Shown here piece by piece: positions 7,247-16,670 of a stretch of DNA of 64,000 bases. Origin of the DNA: Pararhizobium sp. A13. Lineage in GTDB: Bacteria > Pseudomonadota > Alphaproteobacteria > Rhizobiales > Rhizobiaceae. The notes below the pieces were generated by a model that did no database searches, had not been told where the DNA came from, and saw nothing but the letters and a program-made list of their open reading frames with translations. The position numbers and the translations under genes are program-made. Numbering within the stretch: the first letter of the stretch is position 1; each line of letters starts with the position of its first letter. Location of the stretch: positions 169,001-233,000 of the forward strand of contig NZ_CP149510.1 of the NCBI RefSeq assembly GCF_040126305.1. The letters are read 5' to 3'.

Positions 7247-9583
7247 CTATTGGCCGGCGGGATTTGGTTTGGTGACGAGGCTCCAGGCCTGCATGGCCTT
7301 GGTGAAGGCCTCGGTGCCCGCCGGGCCCTTTTCCAGCGTCAGCAGAGCACGGCGACCATTACGATAGGTCAGCGGAATATCGATCCAGGTGCGGCTGCGC
7401 AGAAGCTCGATATTCGTTGCCACGGCTTCGGGGAAGTCGTTGAGCGCGATCATGTGGAAATCTTCCGTGATCTTCGCGGGCACAGCGATCAGCGGATCGC
7501 CGCGATCCTGCTCGTTGCGCTTCATCGCGACGCGCTGGACGCTTTCGATGCTGCCGCCTTCGAAGTTCTCCGGCAATGAGAAAACGAACTCGATGACGTG
7601 GCTCGCAGGCAACGACGAGTCGGCATTGCGCTTGATCGTCATCAACGCCGTCAGACCGCGTTCCGGAACATTGATCTGCGCCTGGACGACCGGCTCCGGC
7701 TTGGCGTCGCCGCCCGGAGATTCTTCCTTCACCGACCAGGCGACATTGCCTTCGATCGCCGTCGGCGCGGACTGTCCGAGCCGTTCCTCATAGAGGAACA
7801 TCTTCTGGGCGCCGGCAGGGATCTGCTGTGTCGTCGGATTGGCGGCGGTCTGCTGCTCAGGCACCGGCTGAGCAGGCTGGGCGTCTGCGGCCTGGCCTGC
7901 AGGCGCCGCTTGCGCCGCGTTCTGCGGCGTACCTGCCTCCGTCTGGGCGGCAACCGATTTGCCTTCCTCGGTGGCAGCTTCCCCTCCCGGTACAGGCGCT
8001 GGCCCCTGATCGACTTCGCTGCCATCCGCCTGCAGGCGCTGCGTGAACTTGGGGTTGTTGCTGTCAAGCGACGCAACGTCAGTGCCGGGAGGCGTCTCAG
8101 TCTGCGTGCTCGTCTGCGGCGTTGCGACGTCCTTGGCCCCCTCTTCCGGCGTCGTTGCATCCGGCGTCTTCTGCCCCGGCACCTGCGCAGTCAGGGACTC
8201 GATCGCGGCCGCAACCCAGGAATTGACCACGTCCTGGTTTCGCCAATAGGCGTAAGCCCCACCGCCAACGACGATGAGGACAGCCGCGACAATTGCGATG
8301 ACTTTGAGATTGACGGGCGAGCGCTTCGGCTCGGCGCGATAGGAAACCGGTCTCGAAGGAGCCGCCATATCCTCCGGGCCAGCTCCCGCAGCTTCCCTGC
8401 TCTGCTGAAAGGCCGCAGCAGCACCGGTGGCGGTTGCAACGCTGCCGTGTTCGAGGAGTTCGTCAACGTCATTCCAGGCACTGCCGGAAGATACGTGTCC
8501 CTCCGGCTCGACAGCAGCCGGTTTCTCGACGGGCCAGGACCAGTCGGAAATGGCAGGCTCCGTGCTCTCCGCGGCAACCGGCGCCGGGCTCTGGGTGAAG
8601 GGGTCGCTGTCGTCCCATGCCCAGGAATGCGAAGGTTCGGCGGCTTCCTGGCCTTTGCCATCGGATTCGGCGCGCGGTTGCACAACCGTTTCGACTGACT
8701 CGTAGTCTGAAAGGTCGGGAATTTCCTCGGTGATCGCAACTTCGCCCGCAGCCTCCGTCCAGACGGGCTCGCTGTGAGCCACGGCGGGAACCGGATCGCT
8801 CCATTCCGGCAGCTCCCATTCGGACGACGCCGCAGGCATCGGCTTGTCTTCGGGTCTCGACGACTGCGCGACGAGCTCCTCTTCCAAATCATCCGCCGCA
8901 TGACCATCGTCCGGAGAAGACGTCTCGACCGACAACGCTTCAGGCTGCTCTGAAGCAATGCTGTGGCTCGGCTCATCCTGCACAGACGCTTCCACGGTTT
9001 CGCGCGTCTCGACAATTTCCGGCTGTTGCGGCGCAGTTTCCGTGGCAGGCTCGGATTCGGTCTGCTCGGAAACAGTCTCCTCGACTTCGGCAACCGGCTC
9101 GGAGACAGTCTCGTGCGCGACCGTTTCCTCATAGGCCGGGGGTTCGGCCGTTTCCTCTACAGCGGGAACCGCTTCCGTATCATAGGCCTCCACCGGCTCA
9201 ACCGGTTCATAATACCGCTCTTCGGCAGCATCCACGTGGCGTTCCTCAGCCACGGGCTCTGCGACCGGTTGTGCCTCGTCGACGGCTGCCGTTTCCGCCG
9301 CGGCGTCCGCCAGCTCAGCGGCAGCACCTGCAGCCACCGAATCGACCGGCCCATCATCCAGCGCCGGAAGCGCTTCGGCATGGTCGCTCTCGACCTCGTT
9401 GATCGCCGCTTCCAGCTTGACCATCTGGCGTTCGATCATCTCGTCCGAGGGACGAGGCTTCATGCTTTCGAGCTGACGGCGGACGGCGCCCCGGGCCTTT
9501 TCGTAGACCTTGGCCCGCATCTCGGGAACATTGTCCGACAGACCATCGACGGTCCTTCGAATAACTGCAACAAAATCCGCCAT
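7247..9583 (-). CDS. Large acidic membrane-anchored protein of unknown function
   Basis: The protein has 778 residues in four parts. A helical N-terminal domain (1-70: VAVIRRTVDGLSDNVPEMRAK and ARGAVRRQLESMKPRPS) is followed by some 350 residues extremely rich in Glu, Pro, Ala and Val with many short EEPVAE-like tracts, almost surely disordered. Then come a basic patch and one transmembrane helix at about 424-446 (VIAIVAAVLIVVGGGAYAYW). The C-terminal part has another Gln/Ala/Pro-rich linker and, in the last 180 residues, a folded-looking beta domain (MFLYEERLGQSAPTAIEGNVAWSV to the end). With the basic patch inside, the C-terminus would be periplasmic. The start is ATG 9583 (MADFVAV), not the one 18 bases earlier. 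It lies downstream of purA. Conserved in rhizobia to my knowledge; the role is unknown. Confidence 0.8.
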   Translation of the reverse strand: MADFVAVIRRTVDGLSDNVPEMRAKVYEKARGAVRRQLESMKPRPSDEMIERQMVKLEAAINEVESDHAEALPALDDGPVDSVAAGAAAELADAAAETAAVDEAQPVAEPVAEERHVDAAEERYYEPVEPVEAYDTEAVPAVEETAEPPAYEETVAHETVSEPVAEVEETVSEQTESEPATETAPQQPEIVETRETVEASVQDEPSHSIASEQPEALSVETSSPDDGHAADDLEEELVAQSSRPEDKPMPAASSEWELPEWSDPVPAVAHSEPVWTEAAGEVAITEEIPDLSDYESVETVVQPRAESDGKGQEAAEPSHSWAWDDSDPFTQSPAPVAAESTEPAISDWSWPVEKPAAVEPEGHVSSGSAWNDVDELLEHGSVATATGAAAAFQQSREAAGAGPEDMAAPSRPVSYRAEPKRSPVNLKVIAIVAAVLIVVGGGAYAYWRNQDVVNSWVAAAIESLTAQVPGQKTPDATTPEEGAKDVATPQTSTQTETPPGTDVASLDSNNPKFTQRLQADGSEVDQGPAPVPGGEAATEEGKSVAAQTEAGTPQNAAQAAPAGQAADAQPAQPVPEQQTAANPTTQQIPAGAQKMFLYEERLGQSAPTAIEGNVAWSVKEESPGGDAKPEPVVQAQINVPERGLTALMTIKRNADSSLPASHVIEFVFSLPENFEGGSIESVQRVAMKRNEQDRGDPLIAVPAKITEDFHMIALNDFPEAVATNIELLRSRTWIDIPLTYRNGRRALLTLEKGPAGTEAFTKAMQAWSLVTKPNPAGQ

Positions 9584-9646
9584 CAGAACTTTCTCATACA
9601 ATCGGCGTGTTTACGCCAGACTCTTCCCCAGTCGTAAACGCGAAGA

Positions 9647-10945
9647 CTAGTCCTCAAACGGGTCCGTCACAAGTATCGTGTCATCGCGCTCGGGGCTGGT
9701 CGAAAGCAGCGCGACCGGCGCCCCGATCAGCTCTTCCACCTGCCGGACATATTTGATCGCCTGGGCCGGAAGATCTGCCCATTTGCGGGCGCCGACGGTC
9801 GATTCCTTCCAGCCTTCCAGCGTGATGTAGACGGGCTTTGCCTGGGCCTGCTGCGCCTGACTTGCCGGCAGATGATCGATCTCGACACCGTCCAAAGTAT
9901 AACCGACGCAAATCTTCAGTTCATCGAGACCATCGAGCACGTCGAGCTTGGTCAGCGCAATGCCGGTGATGCCATTGGTTGCCACCGACTGGCGAACAAG
10001 TGCGGCGTCGAACCAACCGCAGCGGCGCTTGCGGCCCGTCACCGTGCCGAACTCATGACCTTTCTCCCCCAGGAACTGGCCGATTTCATCGTGCAGTTCG
10101 GTCGGGAACGGCCCTTCGCCGACGCGCGTCGTGTAGGCCTTGGTGATACCGAGGATATAGCCGAGCGCCCCCGGGCCCATGCCCGAGCCTGCCGCCGCCT
10201 GTCCTGCGACAGTGTTCGACGAGGTGACGAAGGGATAGGTCCCGTGATCGATGTCGAGCAGCGTGCCCTGCGCGCCCTCGAACAGGATACGCGCGCCCTT
10301 GCGGCGATGGCGGTCGAGCAGCAGCCAGACCGTATCCATGAACGGCAGGACACGGGCGGCGATGGAGGAGAGTTCCGCCATGATCGCCTCGTGGCTCACT
10401 TCCGCCTCGCCAAGACCGCGACGCAGCGCGTTGTGGTGCGTCAAAAGGCGGTCGACCTTGGCCGGCAGCGTGTCGAGATCGGCGAGATCCATGACGCGGA
10501 TGGCACGGCGGCCGACCTTGTCCTCGTAAGCTGGGCCGATGCCGCGGCGGGTGGTGCCGATCTTGGTGCCGCTGTTGGAAGCCGCATCCTCGCGGATACC
10601 ATCGAGCTCGCGGTGCAGCGACAGGATGAGCGTCGCATTATCAGCGATGCGCAGGTTTTCCGGCGTAATCGTCACGCCCTGCTTGTCGAGCTTCTCGATT
10701 TCGGCGATCAGCGCATGCGGATCGATGACGACGCCATTGCCGATGACGGCGAGCTTGCCGGGACGCACGACGCCCGAAGGCAGGAGGGAAAGCTTGTAGC
10801 TGGTGCCGTCAATCACCAGGGTATGGCCGGCATTGTGACCGCCCTGAAAGCGCACGACGACATCGGCGCGCTCCGAGAGCCAATCGACAATCTTGCCTTT
10901 GCCTTCGTCACCCCATTGCGATCCGACCACCACGACATTCGTCAT
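9647..10945 (-). CDS. purA: Adenylosuccinate synthetase
   Basis: The 432-residue enzyme joins IMP and aspartate using GTP to make adenylosuccinate, the first committed step to AMP. The N-terminus carries the GTP-binding loop [11 protein letters not shown] (residues 11-21) and then [11 protein letters not shown] with the catalytic histidine; [14 protein letters not shown] and [12 protein letters not shown] are further family signatures. The length is standard (about 430). The ATG at 10945 follows AGGAAAA. A -10-like TATAGA lies upstream near 11000 on the minus strand. It reads toward the large acidic membrane protein with 63 bases between. Confidence 0.96.
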   Translation of the reverse strand: MTNVVVVGSQWGDEGKGKIVDWLSERADVVVRFQGGHNAGHTLVIDGTSYKLSLLPSGVVRPGKLAVIGNGVVIDPHALIAEIEKLDKQGVTITPENLRIADNATLILSLHRELDGIREDAASNSGTKIGTTRRGIGPAYEDKVGRRAIRVMDLADLDTLPAKVDRLLTHHNALRRGLGEAEVSHEAIMAELSSIAARVLPFMDTVWLLLDRHRRKGARILFEGAQGTLLDIDHGTYPFVTSSNTVAGQAAAGSGMGPGALGYILGITKAYTTRVGEGPFPTELHDEIGQFLGEKGHEFGTVTGRKRRCGWFDAALVRQSVATNGITGIALTKLDVLDGLDELKICVGYTLDGVEIDHLPASQAQQAQAKPVYITLEGWKESTVGARKWADLPAQAIKYVRQVEELIGAPVALLSTSPERDDTILVTDPFED

Positions 10946-11241
10946 TTCAGTTTTCCTGTTTCCACGCGCCAGTCATTGCGCTGTCTTCAAACCCGCGCAT
11001 CTATACTGTTTTGTTTTTTGGAAAGCGACCCTGTTTAGGCTTGGATTCGGGGTTTTTGCATGGCAAAGACGGCATTTCGGCCTCAGGAATCGCGCTGACC
11101 GGACGTGCGGCAAGACAGGATCGGCACGGATACTGGCTAAACGTACGGAATTGACCGAATATTCATCCACCTCAGTTGCCGATCAGCGGGCAACGCGGCC
11201 AGGCATGTCGCAACGCGCACGCCTCTCCGTTGAAACTGCTC
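10946..11241. other. Non-coding region between purA and the LprI-like gene
   Basis: These 296 bases hold the purA leader, with a TATAGA -10-like hexamer near 11000 on the minus strand. The rest shows no ORF with coding character, no strong hairpin and no repeat that I can see. Confidence 0.6.
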
Positions 11242-11922
11242 CTACGCTCCACCGCACATATGCTGTGAGTCAGCGAGCGTCCATGTGCCCCCGGTTCGTT
11301 TGTTCGTCGTCATATAGACCCGCCCCCTGTCGTCGCCATCGGGACAATGATGGGGAATGGAGATGAGGCACATGACCACCTCGTCCCTTGGTTTCGATCC
11401 GATCAGCGCTTCTTCACGGTTGTAGGAGACCTGATAGCCTTCATTGGTGAAGTCGATGCCGGTTCCGTCATCGAAATCGTCGCCGATGCGGGGATGCACC
11501 GCCTCCACCTGCGCAAGAACGCATTGACCGACTTTTTCCGGTACTGCTGCTGACGCCTTGGCACGACCCATTGCAATGGTTTCCGCCGTAATATCCTTCG
11601 GGATGTCAGCGGTGGCGCCGAGATCGTTGTATGCGTCGAGCACGCCGATATAGCTACTGAGAACGCAGGCACGATCAGCTCCGCAGGCATGCCGGTCCGC
11701 CAGGAAATCGCGCGCCACACGCGGCACGTTTTCATCCGGCGACGCCACCTTCGCTTCGGCATAGGCGGAATTCAGCAGACCGTCCAGTTGCGAAATTTGC
11801 GGGACATCGCAGACCAGATGCTCGTCGACAGTGGCAGCTTTTGCGCAATCGAAACCGGCCGCAGCCGCAGGCGCGCATGAGATCATCGCCAAAAACGCTG
11901 TCGCCAGAATTCGCTTCGTCAT
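11242..11922 (-). CDS. Secreted LprI-like protein (DUF1311 type)
   Basis: The protein has 226 residues, with a signal peptide at 1-22 (ILATAFLAMISCAPAAAAG). The N-terminal half, FDCAKAATVDEHLVCDVPQISQLDGLLNSAYAEA, has the paired cysteines and the D-x-x-L-N-x-x-Y pattern of the LprI/DUF1311 family, some of whose members inhibit lysozymes. The C-terminal half has four further cysteines and no domain I can name. It is probably periplasmic. The ATG at 11922 follows AGGAGAG; a longer reading adds only 11 residues. It stands alone, without an operon partner. Confidence 0.7.
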   Translation of the reverse strand: MTKRILATAFLAMISCAPAAAAGFDCAKAATVDEHLVCDVPQISQLDGLLNSAYAEAKVASPDENVPRVARDFLADRHACGADRACVLSSYIGVLDAYNDLGATADIPKDITAETIAMGRAKASAAVPEKVGQCVLAQVEAVHPRIGDDFDDGTGIDFTNEGYQVSYNREEALIGSKPRDEVVMCLISIPHHCPDGDDRGRVYMTTNKRTGGTWTLADSQHMCGGA

Positions 11923-12123
11923 TTTTCTCTCCTGCGTTCCGACCGAACGTCTCACGGTGCCACCACAGGAACAAGTCTGGCGAATGCTAATAATGTGGGG
12001 TTGCCATATGTCCGCAGGGTTGATTCAATGTGCACGCGAACGCGGTGTCATGACGGCTCGATGTGACCGCGCTATTTCGCCTGCCGCCATCGTTTTACTC
12101 CACATGCCTCACCCAGGAACGCC

Positions 12124-13035
12124 GTGCCCGTAAATCTTCAAGCCTATGTCATTCTTTGCATCACCACATTGATCTGGGGCGGCAATTCGGTGGCCGGAAA
12201 GATGGCGGTCGGCCATGTCAGCCCGATGATGCTGACGGGCCTGCGGTGGGTCATTGCGTGCATCGTGCTTCTGATTTTCGCGGCACCGCAGGTGCGCCGT
12301 GACTTTCCCGCGATCCGCAGGAACTGGCTGCTTTTGCTCGGCTACGGCACCGTCGGCTTCACCGCCTTCAACGCGTTTCTCTATTCAGCGCTGCAATTTA
12401 CCAGCGCCATCAACGCCGTCATCGAACAGGCCGGCATCCCCATGGTGATCTTCGTGTTGAACTATCTGTTGTTCCGCACGGCCTTCTCGATGGCGCAGAT
12501 CGCAGGCTTCACGCTGACGCTGTTCGGCGTGGCGCTGACCGCGTCGCATGGCGATCTCTCCACGCTCCTGTCGCTCCAGCTCAATCAGGGTGATGCTCTG
12601 ATGATGGCCGCCGTGCTCGTCTATGCCGGCTATACCGTGGCGCTGCGCTGGAAGCCGAACATTCACTGGAAAAGTCTGATCGCAGTCTCGGCCCTGGGCG
12701 CCCTGCTTAGCAGCATACCGCTCGTCATCTGGGAATTTTCCACCGGCAGCATCATCTTGCCCGATGCTCAAGGCTGGGCCATCGTCGCCTATGCCGGCCT
12801 CCTGCCCTCGCTGGTATCGCAGATCCTCTATGTGCGCGGCGTCGAACTGATCGGCCCCAACCGCGCCGGCCTGTTCATCAACACCATCCCGATCTTCGGC
12901 ACGCTTTTGTCCATCGCGCTCATCGGCGAGGCGCTGCAGACATTCCATGTCGTCGCCATCGTGCTGGTGCTTGGCGGTATCGCGGTTGCGGAACGTGGCC
13001 GCCCGCGCCCGCAGCAAGAGGCCGAGGCAAGATAG
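12124..13035 (+). CDS. EamA-family (DMT) inner-membrane transporter
   Basis: The 303-residue protein has about ten hydrophobic helices in two homologous EamA halves, the first beginning CITTLIWGGNSVAGKMAVGHVSP and the second near residue 155 (DALMMAAVLVYAGYTVALRWKP). Members export amino acids, metabolites or drugs; the substrate cannot be told. The start is GTG at 12124, with CAGGAA eight bases upstream. It ends 5 bases before the convergent GNAT gene, leaving no room for its own terminator. Confidence 0.88.
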   Translation: MPVNLQAYVILCITTLIWGGNSVAGKMAVGHVSPMMLTGLRWVIACIVLLIFAAPQVRRDFPAIRRNWLLLLGYGTVGFTAFNAFLYSALQFTSAINAVIEQAGIPMVIFVLNYLLFRTAFSMAQIAGFTLTLFGVALTASHGDLSTLLSLQLNQGDALMMAAVLVYAGYTVALRWKPNIHWKSLIAVSALGALLSSIPLVIWEFSTGSIILPDAQGWAIVAYAGLLPSLVSQILYVRGVELIGPNRAGLFINTIPIFGTLLSIALIGEALQTFHVVAIVLVLGGIAVAERGRPRPQQEAEAR

Positions 13036-13040
13036 ACCTC

Positions 13041-13565
13041 TCAGCTTCCGCGGCCGGGCAGATCTCGCTCCATATAGACGGCCTGGCCGCCATAACACTC
13101 GAGCTTCGCGGCCAGTGCATCATCCATGCGCACCGAAAAACCTTGGCCCTCCCAGAACCCCTGCGATCCATTGACCGAGACCAACGCGACCGTCCGATAA
13201 CCGGCCAAACGGGCCTGCTCGGCAAGCAACGCCGAAACCTTGGCCCCAGCGCCGGAGCCGCGCGTACCCGGCAGCAGGGCCAGGTCATGTAGATACCACG
13301 CGTCTGCCTCTGCAGGGATCGCCCCGAGCCGGACGTCGATCGGCGACGGTGCACGCCGGACCCAAGGGTGACTCAGAACATATCCCGAAACCACCCCGCC
13401 GTTTTCCAACACAAAGCATCCCTGCGGGCAAAGCAGCAGCCGTTCCAGAAGCACATCATGCGCCTCGGGCTGAAGCGCATGGGCGATGCACTGGATGTCA
13501 TAGATCACGCCAATGTCCGCCGGATCGGCGGGGCGCCAACGATGGGCCGTATTTTTCTCGGTCAT
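13041..13565 (-). CDS. GNAT-family N-acetyltransferase
   Basis: The 174-residue protein has the GNAT fold: beta-4 YLHDLALLPGTRGSGAGAKVSALLAEQARLAGY contains the acetyl-CoA loop (R-G-S-G-A-G, a variant of Q/RxxGxG/A), and then VALVSVNGSQGFWEGQGFSV with the typical N-x-x-x-x-x-F-W-x-x-x-G-F. The substrate is unknown. The start is uncertain: ATG 13565 is used, but the ATG at 13580 is in frame and would place the start inside the serA terminator stem. It is transcribed after serA in the same direction, with two hairpins between. Confidence 0.8.
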   Translation of the reverse strand: MTEKNTAHRWRPADPADIGVIYDIQCIAHALQPEAHDVLLERLLLCPQGCFVLENGGVVSGYVLSHPWVRRAPSPIDVRLGAIPAEADAWYLHDLALLPGTRGSGAGAKVSALLAEQARLAGYRTVALVSVNGSQGFWEGQGFSVRMDDALAAKLECYGGQAVYMERDLPGRGS

Positions 13566-13587
13566 GCCGCTCGCTTTCATCAACGAA

Positions 13588-13617
13588 AGACGCGCCGGAG
13601 GTAAGTCCGGCGCGTCT
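13588..13617 (-). terminator. serA: Terminator of the serC-serA operon
   Basis: The 12-bp perfect stem agacgcgccgga / tccggcgcgtct has a 6-base loop and is followed on the minus strand by TTTCGTT. It overlaps the leader of the GNAT gene. Confidence 0.7.
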
Positions 13618-13635
13618 CGTATCAGGTTTGGGAGG

Positions 13636-13662
13636 CGATGCGCTCTCGCAGGGAGCGCATCG
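13636..13662 (-). repeat. Second hairpin just after serA
   Basis: cgatgcgctc (13636-13645) pairs perfectly with gagcgcatcg (13653-13662). It lies 6 bases after the serA stop codon and has no T run. With the hairpin at 13588 it makes a tandem pair that may protect or end the messenger. Confidence 0.7.
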
Positions 13663-13667
13663 AGGGA

Positions 13668-15263
13668 TCAATCGACGTTGAACACCAGCTGCTTGGCCTG
13701 ACGGATTGCCGAGTTGGCGCGCAGCTTGTCGAGCACGTCTTCCGAAACCGCGCCGTCGACATAAAGGAGCGCGATAGCATCCGAGCCGGCATGGTGACGA
13801 CCTAGCTGGAAGTTGGCAATGTTGACGCCGGCGTCACCCAACGTCATGCCGATGAAGCCGATCATGCCGGGAACGTCGGTGTTGGTGATATAGACCATGT
13901 GATTGCCGACATCGGCATCCAGGTTGATATCCTTGATCTGAATGAAGCGCGGCTTGCCATCGGAGAAGACGGTGCCCGCAACCGAGCGCGTCTGGTTCGC
14001 TGTCGTCACGGTCAGCTTGATGTAACCGTCGAAAACGCCCGACTTGTCGCGCTTGACCTCGGAAAGGATAATGCCCTTTTCCTTGATCATCACCGGCGCC
14101 GAAACCATGTTGACGTCGGAGACCTGGCTGCGGATGAGACCGGCAAGGGCCGCACTCGTCAGGGCCTTGGTGTTCATACCGGCGGTAGCGCCATCGTAAA
14201 GGATCTCGATTTCCTTGATCGCGCTCTCCGTCACCTGACCGACAAAGGCGCCGAGAACGTCGGCAAGCTTGATGAACGGTTTCAGGATCGGCGCTTCTTC
14301 CGCCGTGATGGAAGGCATGTTGATCGCGTTCGAAACCGCGCCCTTGACCAGATAGTCCGACATCTGTTCGGCAACCTGCAGGGCGACGTTCTCCTGCGCT
14401 TCCGTCGTGGAGGCGCCGAGATGCGGCGTGCAGACGACGTTCGGCAGGCCGAAGAGCGGGCTTTCCGTCGCGGGCTCGACTTCGAACACGTCGAAACCGG
14501 CACCGGCGACATGACCGGACTTGATGGCGTCGGCGAGGGCATGCTCGTCGACCAGGCCGCCGCGGGCACAATTGATGATGCGCACGCCCGGCTTCGTCTT
14601 CGCCAGCGCCTCGCGGTTAAGGATGCCGCGCGTCTTGTCTGTCATCGGCACATGCAGCGTGATGAAATCAGCCTGGGCAAGCAATTCGTCGAGCTCGACC
14701 TTGGTGACGCCCATTTCTTCGGCGCGTTCCTTCGAAAGGAAGGGGTCATAGGCGAGCACGTGCATCTTCAGGCCGATGGCGCGCGAGCAGACGATCGAGC
14801 CGATGTTGCCGGCGCCGATGACGCCGAGCGTCTTGCCGGTGATCTCGACACCCATGAACTTCGATTTTTCCCACTTGCCGGCCTGGGTCGAGGTATCGGC
14901 CTGCGGCAGTTGGCGGGCGACGGCAAACATCAGCGCGATGGCGTGCTCGGCCGTCGTGATCGAGTTGCCGAACGGCGTGTTCATGACGATGATGCCGCGG
15001 CGCGAGGCGGCGGGGATATCGACATTGTCGACGCCGATGCCGGCGCGGCCGATGACCTTGAGGTTTGTCGCAGCCGCAATCAGCTTTTCCGTCGCCTTGG
15101 TGGCGGAGCGGATGGCGAGACCGTCATAGTTGCCGATGACTTCCGCCAGCTTGTCCTTGTCCTTGCCGAGCTTCGGCTGGAAATCGACTTCGACGCCGCG
15201 ATCGCGGAAGATCTGGACGGCGGTTTCCGACAGTTCATCGGATACGAGTACGCGAGGTGCCAT
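13668..15263 (-). CDS. serA: D-3-phosphoglycerate dehydrogenase
   Basis: The 531-residue enzyme is the first step of serine synthesis (3-phosphoglycerate to 3-phosphohydroxypyruvate, NAD-dependent). The Rossmann motif is GKTLGVIGAGNIGSIV (about 140-155). The catalytic Arg/Glu/His are in NCARGGLVDE and TPHLGASTTEAQ. The C-terminal third holds the intervening domain and an ACT domain (MVYITNTDVPGMIGFIGMTLGDAGVNIA) that usually senses serine. The length is that of the long type-1 enzymes. The ATG at 15263 follows GGAGGCC. It is transcribed with serC upstream (76-base gap with a hairpin). Confidence 0.96.
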   Translation of the reverse strand: MAPRVLVSDELSETAVQIFRDRGVEVDFQPKLGKDKDKLAEVIGNYDGLAIRSATKATEKLIAAATNLKVIGRAGIGVDNVDIPAASRRGIIVMNTPFGNSITTAEHAIALMFAVARQLPQADTSTQAGKWEKSKFMGVEITGKTLGVIGAGNIGSIVCSRAIGLKMHVLAYDPFLSKERAEEMGVTKVELDELLAQADFITLHVPMTDKTRGILNREALAKTKPGVRIINCARGGLVDEHALADAIKSGHVAGAGFDVFEVEPATESPLFGLPNVVCTPHLGASTTEAQENVALQVAEQMSDYLVKGAVSNAINMPSITAEEAPILKPFIKLADVLGAFVGQVTESAIKEIEILYDGATAGMNTKALTSAALAGLIRSQVSDVNMVSAPVMIKEKGIILSEVKRDKSGVFDGYIKLTVTTANQTRSVAGTVFSDGKPRFIQIKDINLDADVGNHMVYITNTDVPGMIGFIGMTLGDAGVNIANFQLGRHHAGSDAIALLYVDGAVSEDVLDKLRANSAIRQAKQLVFNVD

Positions 15264-15307
15264 GAGAGGCCTCCATTGGTTTCGTCAAAAATTGAAAGGA
15301 TATGGAA

Positions 15308-15330
15308 GACCGCGCCCTGTTGGCGCGGTC
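15308..15330 (-). repeat. Intercistronic hairpin between serC and serA
   Basis: gaccgcgcc (15308-15316) pairs perfectly with ggcgcggtc (15322-15330) with a 5-base loop, starting 9 bases after the serC stop. Only two T follow, so it is more likely a messenger-stability element or weak terminator than a full stop. Confidence 0.6.
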
Positions 15331-15339
15331 ATAAGCCGG

Positions 15340-16518
15340 TCAGGCCGCAGCCTGTGAAAGCGTCGCCTTCTGGGTCGCGAAGGCCCAGTCGAACCAGGGC
15401 ATCAGCGCCTCGAGGTCGGCCGTTTCGATCGTCGCGCCGGCCCAGATACGGAAGCCGGACGGAGCATCGCGATAGGCGCCGATATCGTGGGCAACAGCCT
15501 GCTTTTCCAGAAGCGCCACCATGCCCTTCGCAAAAGCGTCCTGCGCGGCAGCGTCGAGTGCCGCAACGTCCTTGTCGACGATCTTTAGGCAGACCGACGT
15601 ATTGGACTGCGTTGCTTCCACAGCGGCCAGGTTGGCGATCCAGTCCGTCTTGGCGACGAAATCATGGATGACCTGCGCATTGGCGTCGGCACGGGCGATC
15701 AGCGCCTTGAGGCCGCCGACCTTCTTTGCCCACAGGAGAGCATCGATGTAATCCTCGACGCAGAGCATCGACGGCGTGTTGATCGTCTCGCCCTGGAAGA
15801 TGCCTTCGATGATCTTGCCGCCCTTGGTCATGCGGAAGATCTTCGGCAGCGGCCATGAAGGCTCGTAGCTTTCCAGCCGCTCAACAGCGCGCGGCGAGAG
15901 GATGAGGATGCCATGCGCGCCCTCGCCGCCGAGAACCTTCTGCCAGGAGAAGGTGACGGCATCGAGCTTGGCGAAGTCAAGTTCCTGGGCGAAGGCGGCC
16001 GAAGTCGCATCGCAGATGGTCAGGCCCTTGCGGTCGGCCGGAATGAAATCGGCATTGGGAACGCGGACGCCCGAGGTCGTGCCGTTCCAGGTGAAAACCA
16101 CGTCACGGTCGAAATCGAGCTTGGAAAGATCCGGAAGCAGGCCATAATCGGCCACGATCTTGCGGGTGTCGGGGAGCTTCAGCTCCTTGACGACGTCGGA
16201 TACCCAGCCGGAGCCGAAGCTTTCCCAGGCGACCATATCGACGCCGCGCGGGCCGAGTAGCGACCAGAGCGCCATCTCAACGGCGCCGGTGTCGGACGCG
16301 GGCACGATGCCGATCCGGTAATCCGCCGGCACTTCCAGAACTTCGCGGGTGAGGTCGATGGCTTGCTTCAGCTTGCTCTTGCCAACTTTGGCACGATGCG
16401 AGCGACCGAGGGCTGCATCAGAGAGCGCATCGAGCGACCAACCGGGACGCTTCGAGCAGGGGCCAGAAGAAAAATGGGTGTTTGCCGGACGCAATTCCGG
16501 CGTAGCAGGGGTCGTCAT
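15340..16518 (-). CDS. serC: Phosphoserine aminotransferase
   Basis: The 392-residue PLP enzyme makes phosphoserine from phosphohydroxypyruvate and glutamate. The PLP lysine lies in [15 protein letters not shown]; the N-terminal motif [14 protein letters not shown] is typical of the alphaproteobacterial/archaeal-type SerC. It also serves the vitamin B6 route in many bacteria. The start ATG at 16518 has GGAAGGA held in the loop of the second leader hairpin. It is the first gene of the serC-serA operon, controlled through the upstream leader. Confidence 0.95.
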   Translation of the reverse strand: MTTPATPELRPANTHFSSGPCSKRPGWSLDALSDAALGRSHRAKVGKSKLKQAIDLTREVLEVPADYRIGIVPASDTGAVEMALWSLLGPRGVDMVAWESFGSGWVSDVVKELKLPDTRKIVADYGLLPDLSKLDFDRDVVFTWNGTTSGVRVPNADFIPADRKGLTICDATSAAFAQELDFAKLDAVTFSWQKVLGGEGAHGILILSPRAVERLESYEPSWPLPKIFRMTKGGKIIEGIFQGETINTPSMLCVEDYIDALLWAKKVGGLKALIARADANAQVIHDFVAKTDWIANLAAVEATQSNTSVCLKIVDKDVAALDAAAQDAFAKGMVALLEKQAVAHDIGAYRDAPSGFRIWAGATIETADLEALMPWFDWAFATQKATLSQAAA

Positions 16519-16561
16519 CTGAGCTATCCTTCCAGATAGAAAGCCTCTCGTTAGGGAGAGG
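16519..16561 (-). ncRNA. serC leader RNA motif
   Basis: On the minus strand the leader holds two hairpins directly before the serC ATG. The first is CCTCTC (rc of 16556-16561) with GAGAGG (rc of 16544-16549). The second is CTATC...GATAG (16535-16539 with 16524-16528), with the ribosome site GGAAGGA in its loop. This matches the serC motif described upstream of serC-serA in alphaproteobacteria, a putative cis-acting regulator. The ligand or protein it responds to is not known. Confidence 0.8.
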
Positions 16562-16574
16562 TGGCCTGCCGCCG

Positions 16575-16603
16575 TGAATATTGCGGACCGGGAAGGAAGT
16601 CAA
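16575..16603 (-). promoter_or_regulatory. Predicted serC promoter
   Basis: On the minus strand TTGACT (rc of 16598-16603), 17-base spacer, TATTCA (rc of 16575-16580). It is placed to start the messenger just ahead of the serC leader hairpins. Confidence 0.65.
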
Positions 16604-16670
16604 CAAACTTATGTCGCTGTTGAAAAGATTTTTGGCGCTGATGAGCGTCTTCGGGCGGTGGCCGCTCGGG

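Noticed and set aside
9600..9645. gtttacg/cgtaaac inverted repeat after purA as terminator
   Set aside because: Only 7 bp with an 18-base loop and no T run; too weak to call.
13899..15671. Open frame of 590 codons on the plus strand
   Set aside because: Antisense to serA and the end of serC; composition is that of a shadow frame (Arg/Asp/Gly-rich, no motif).
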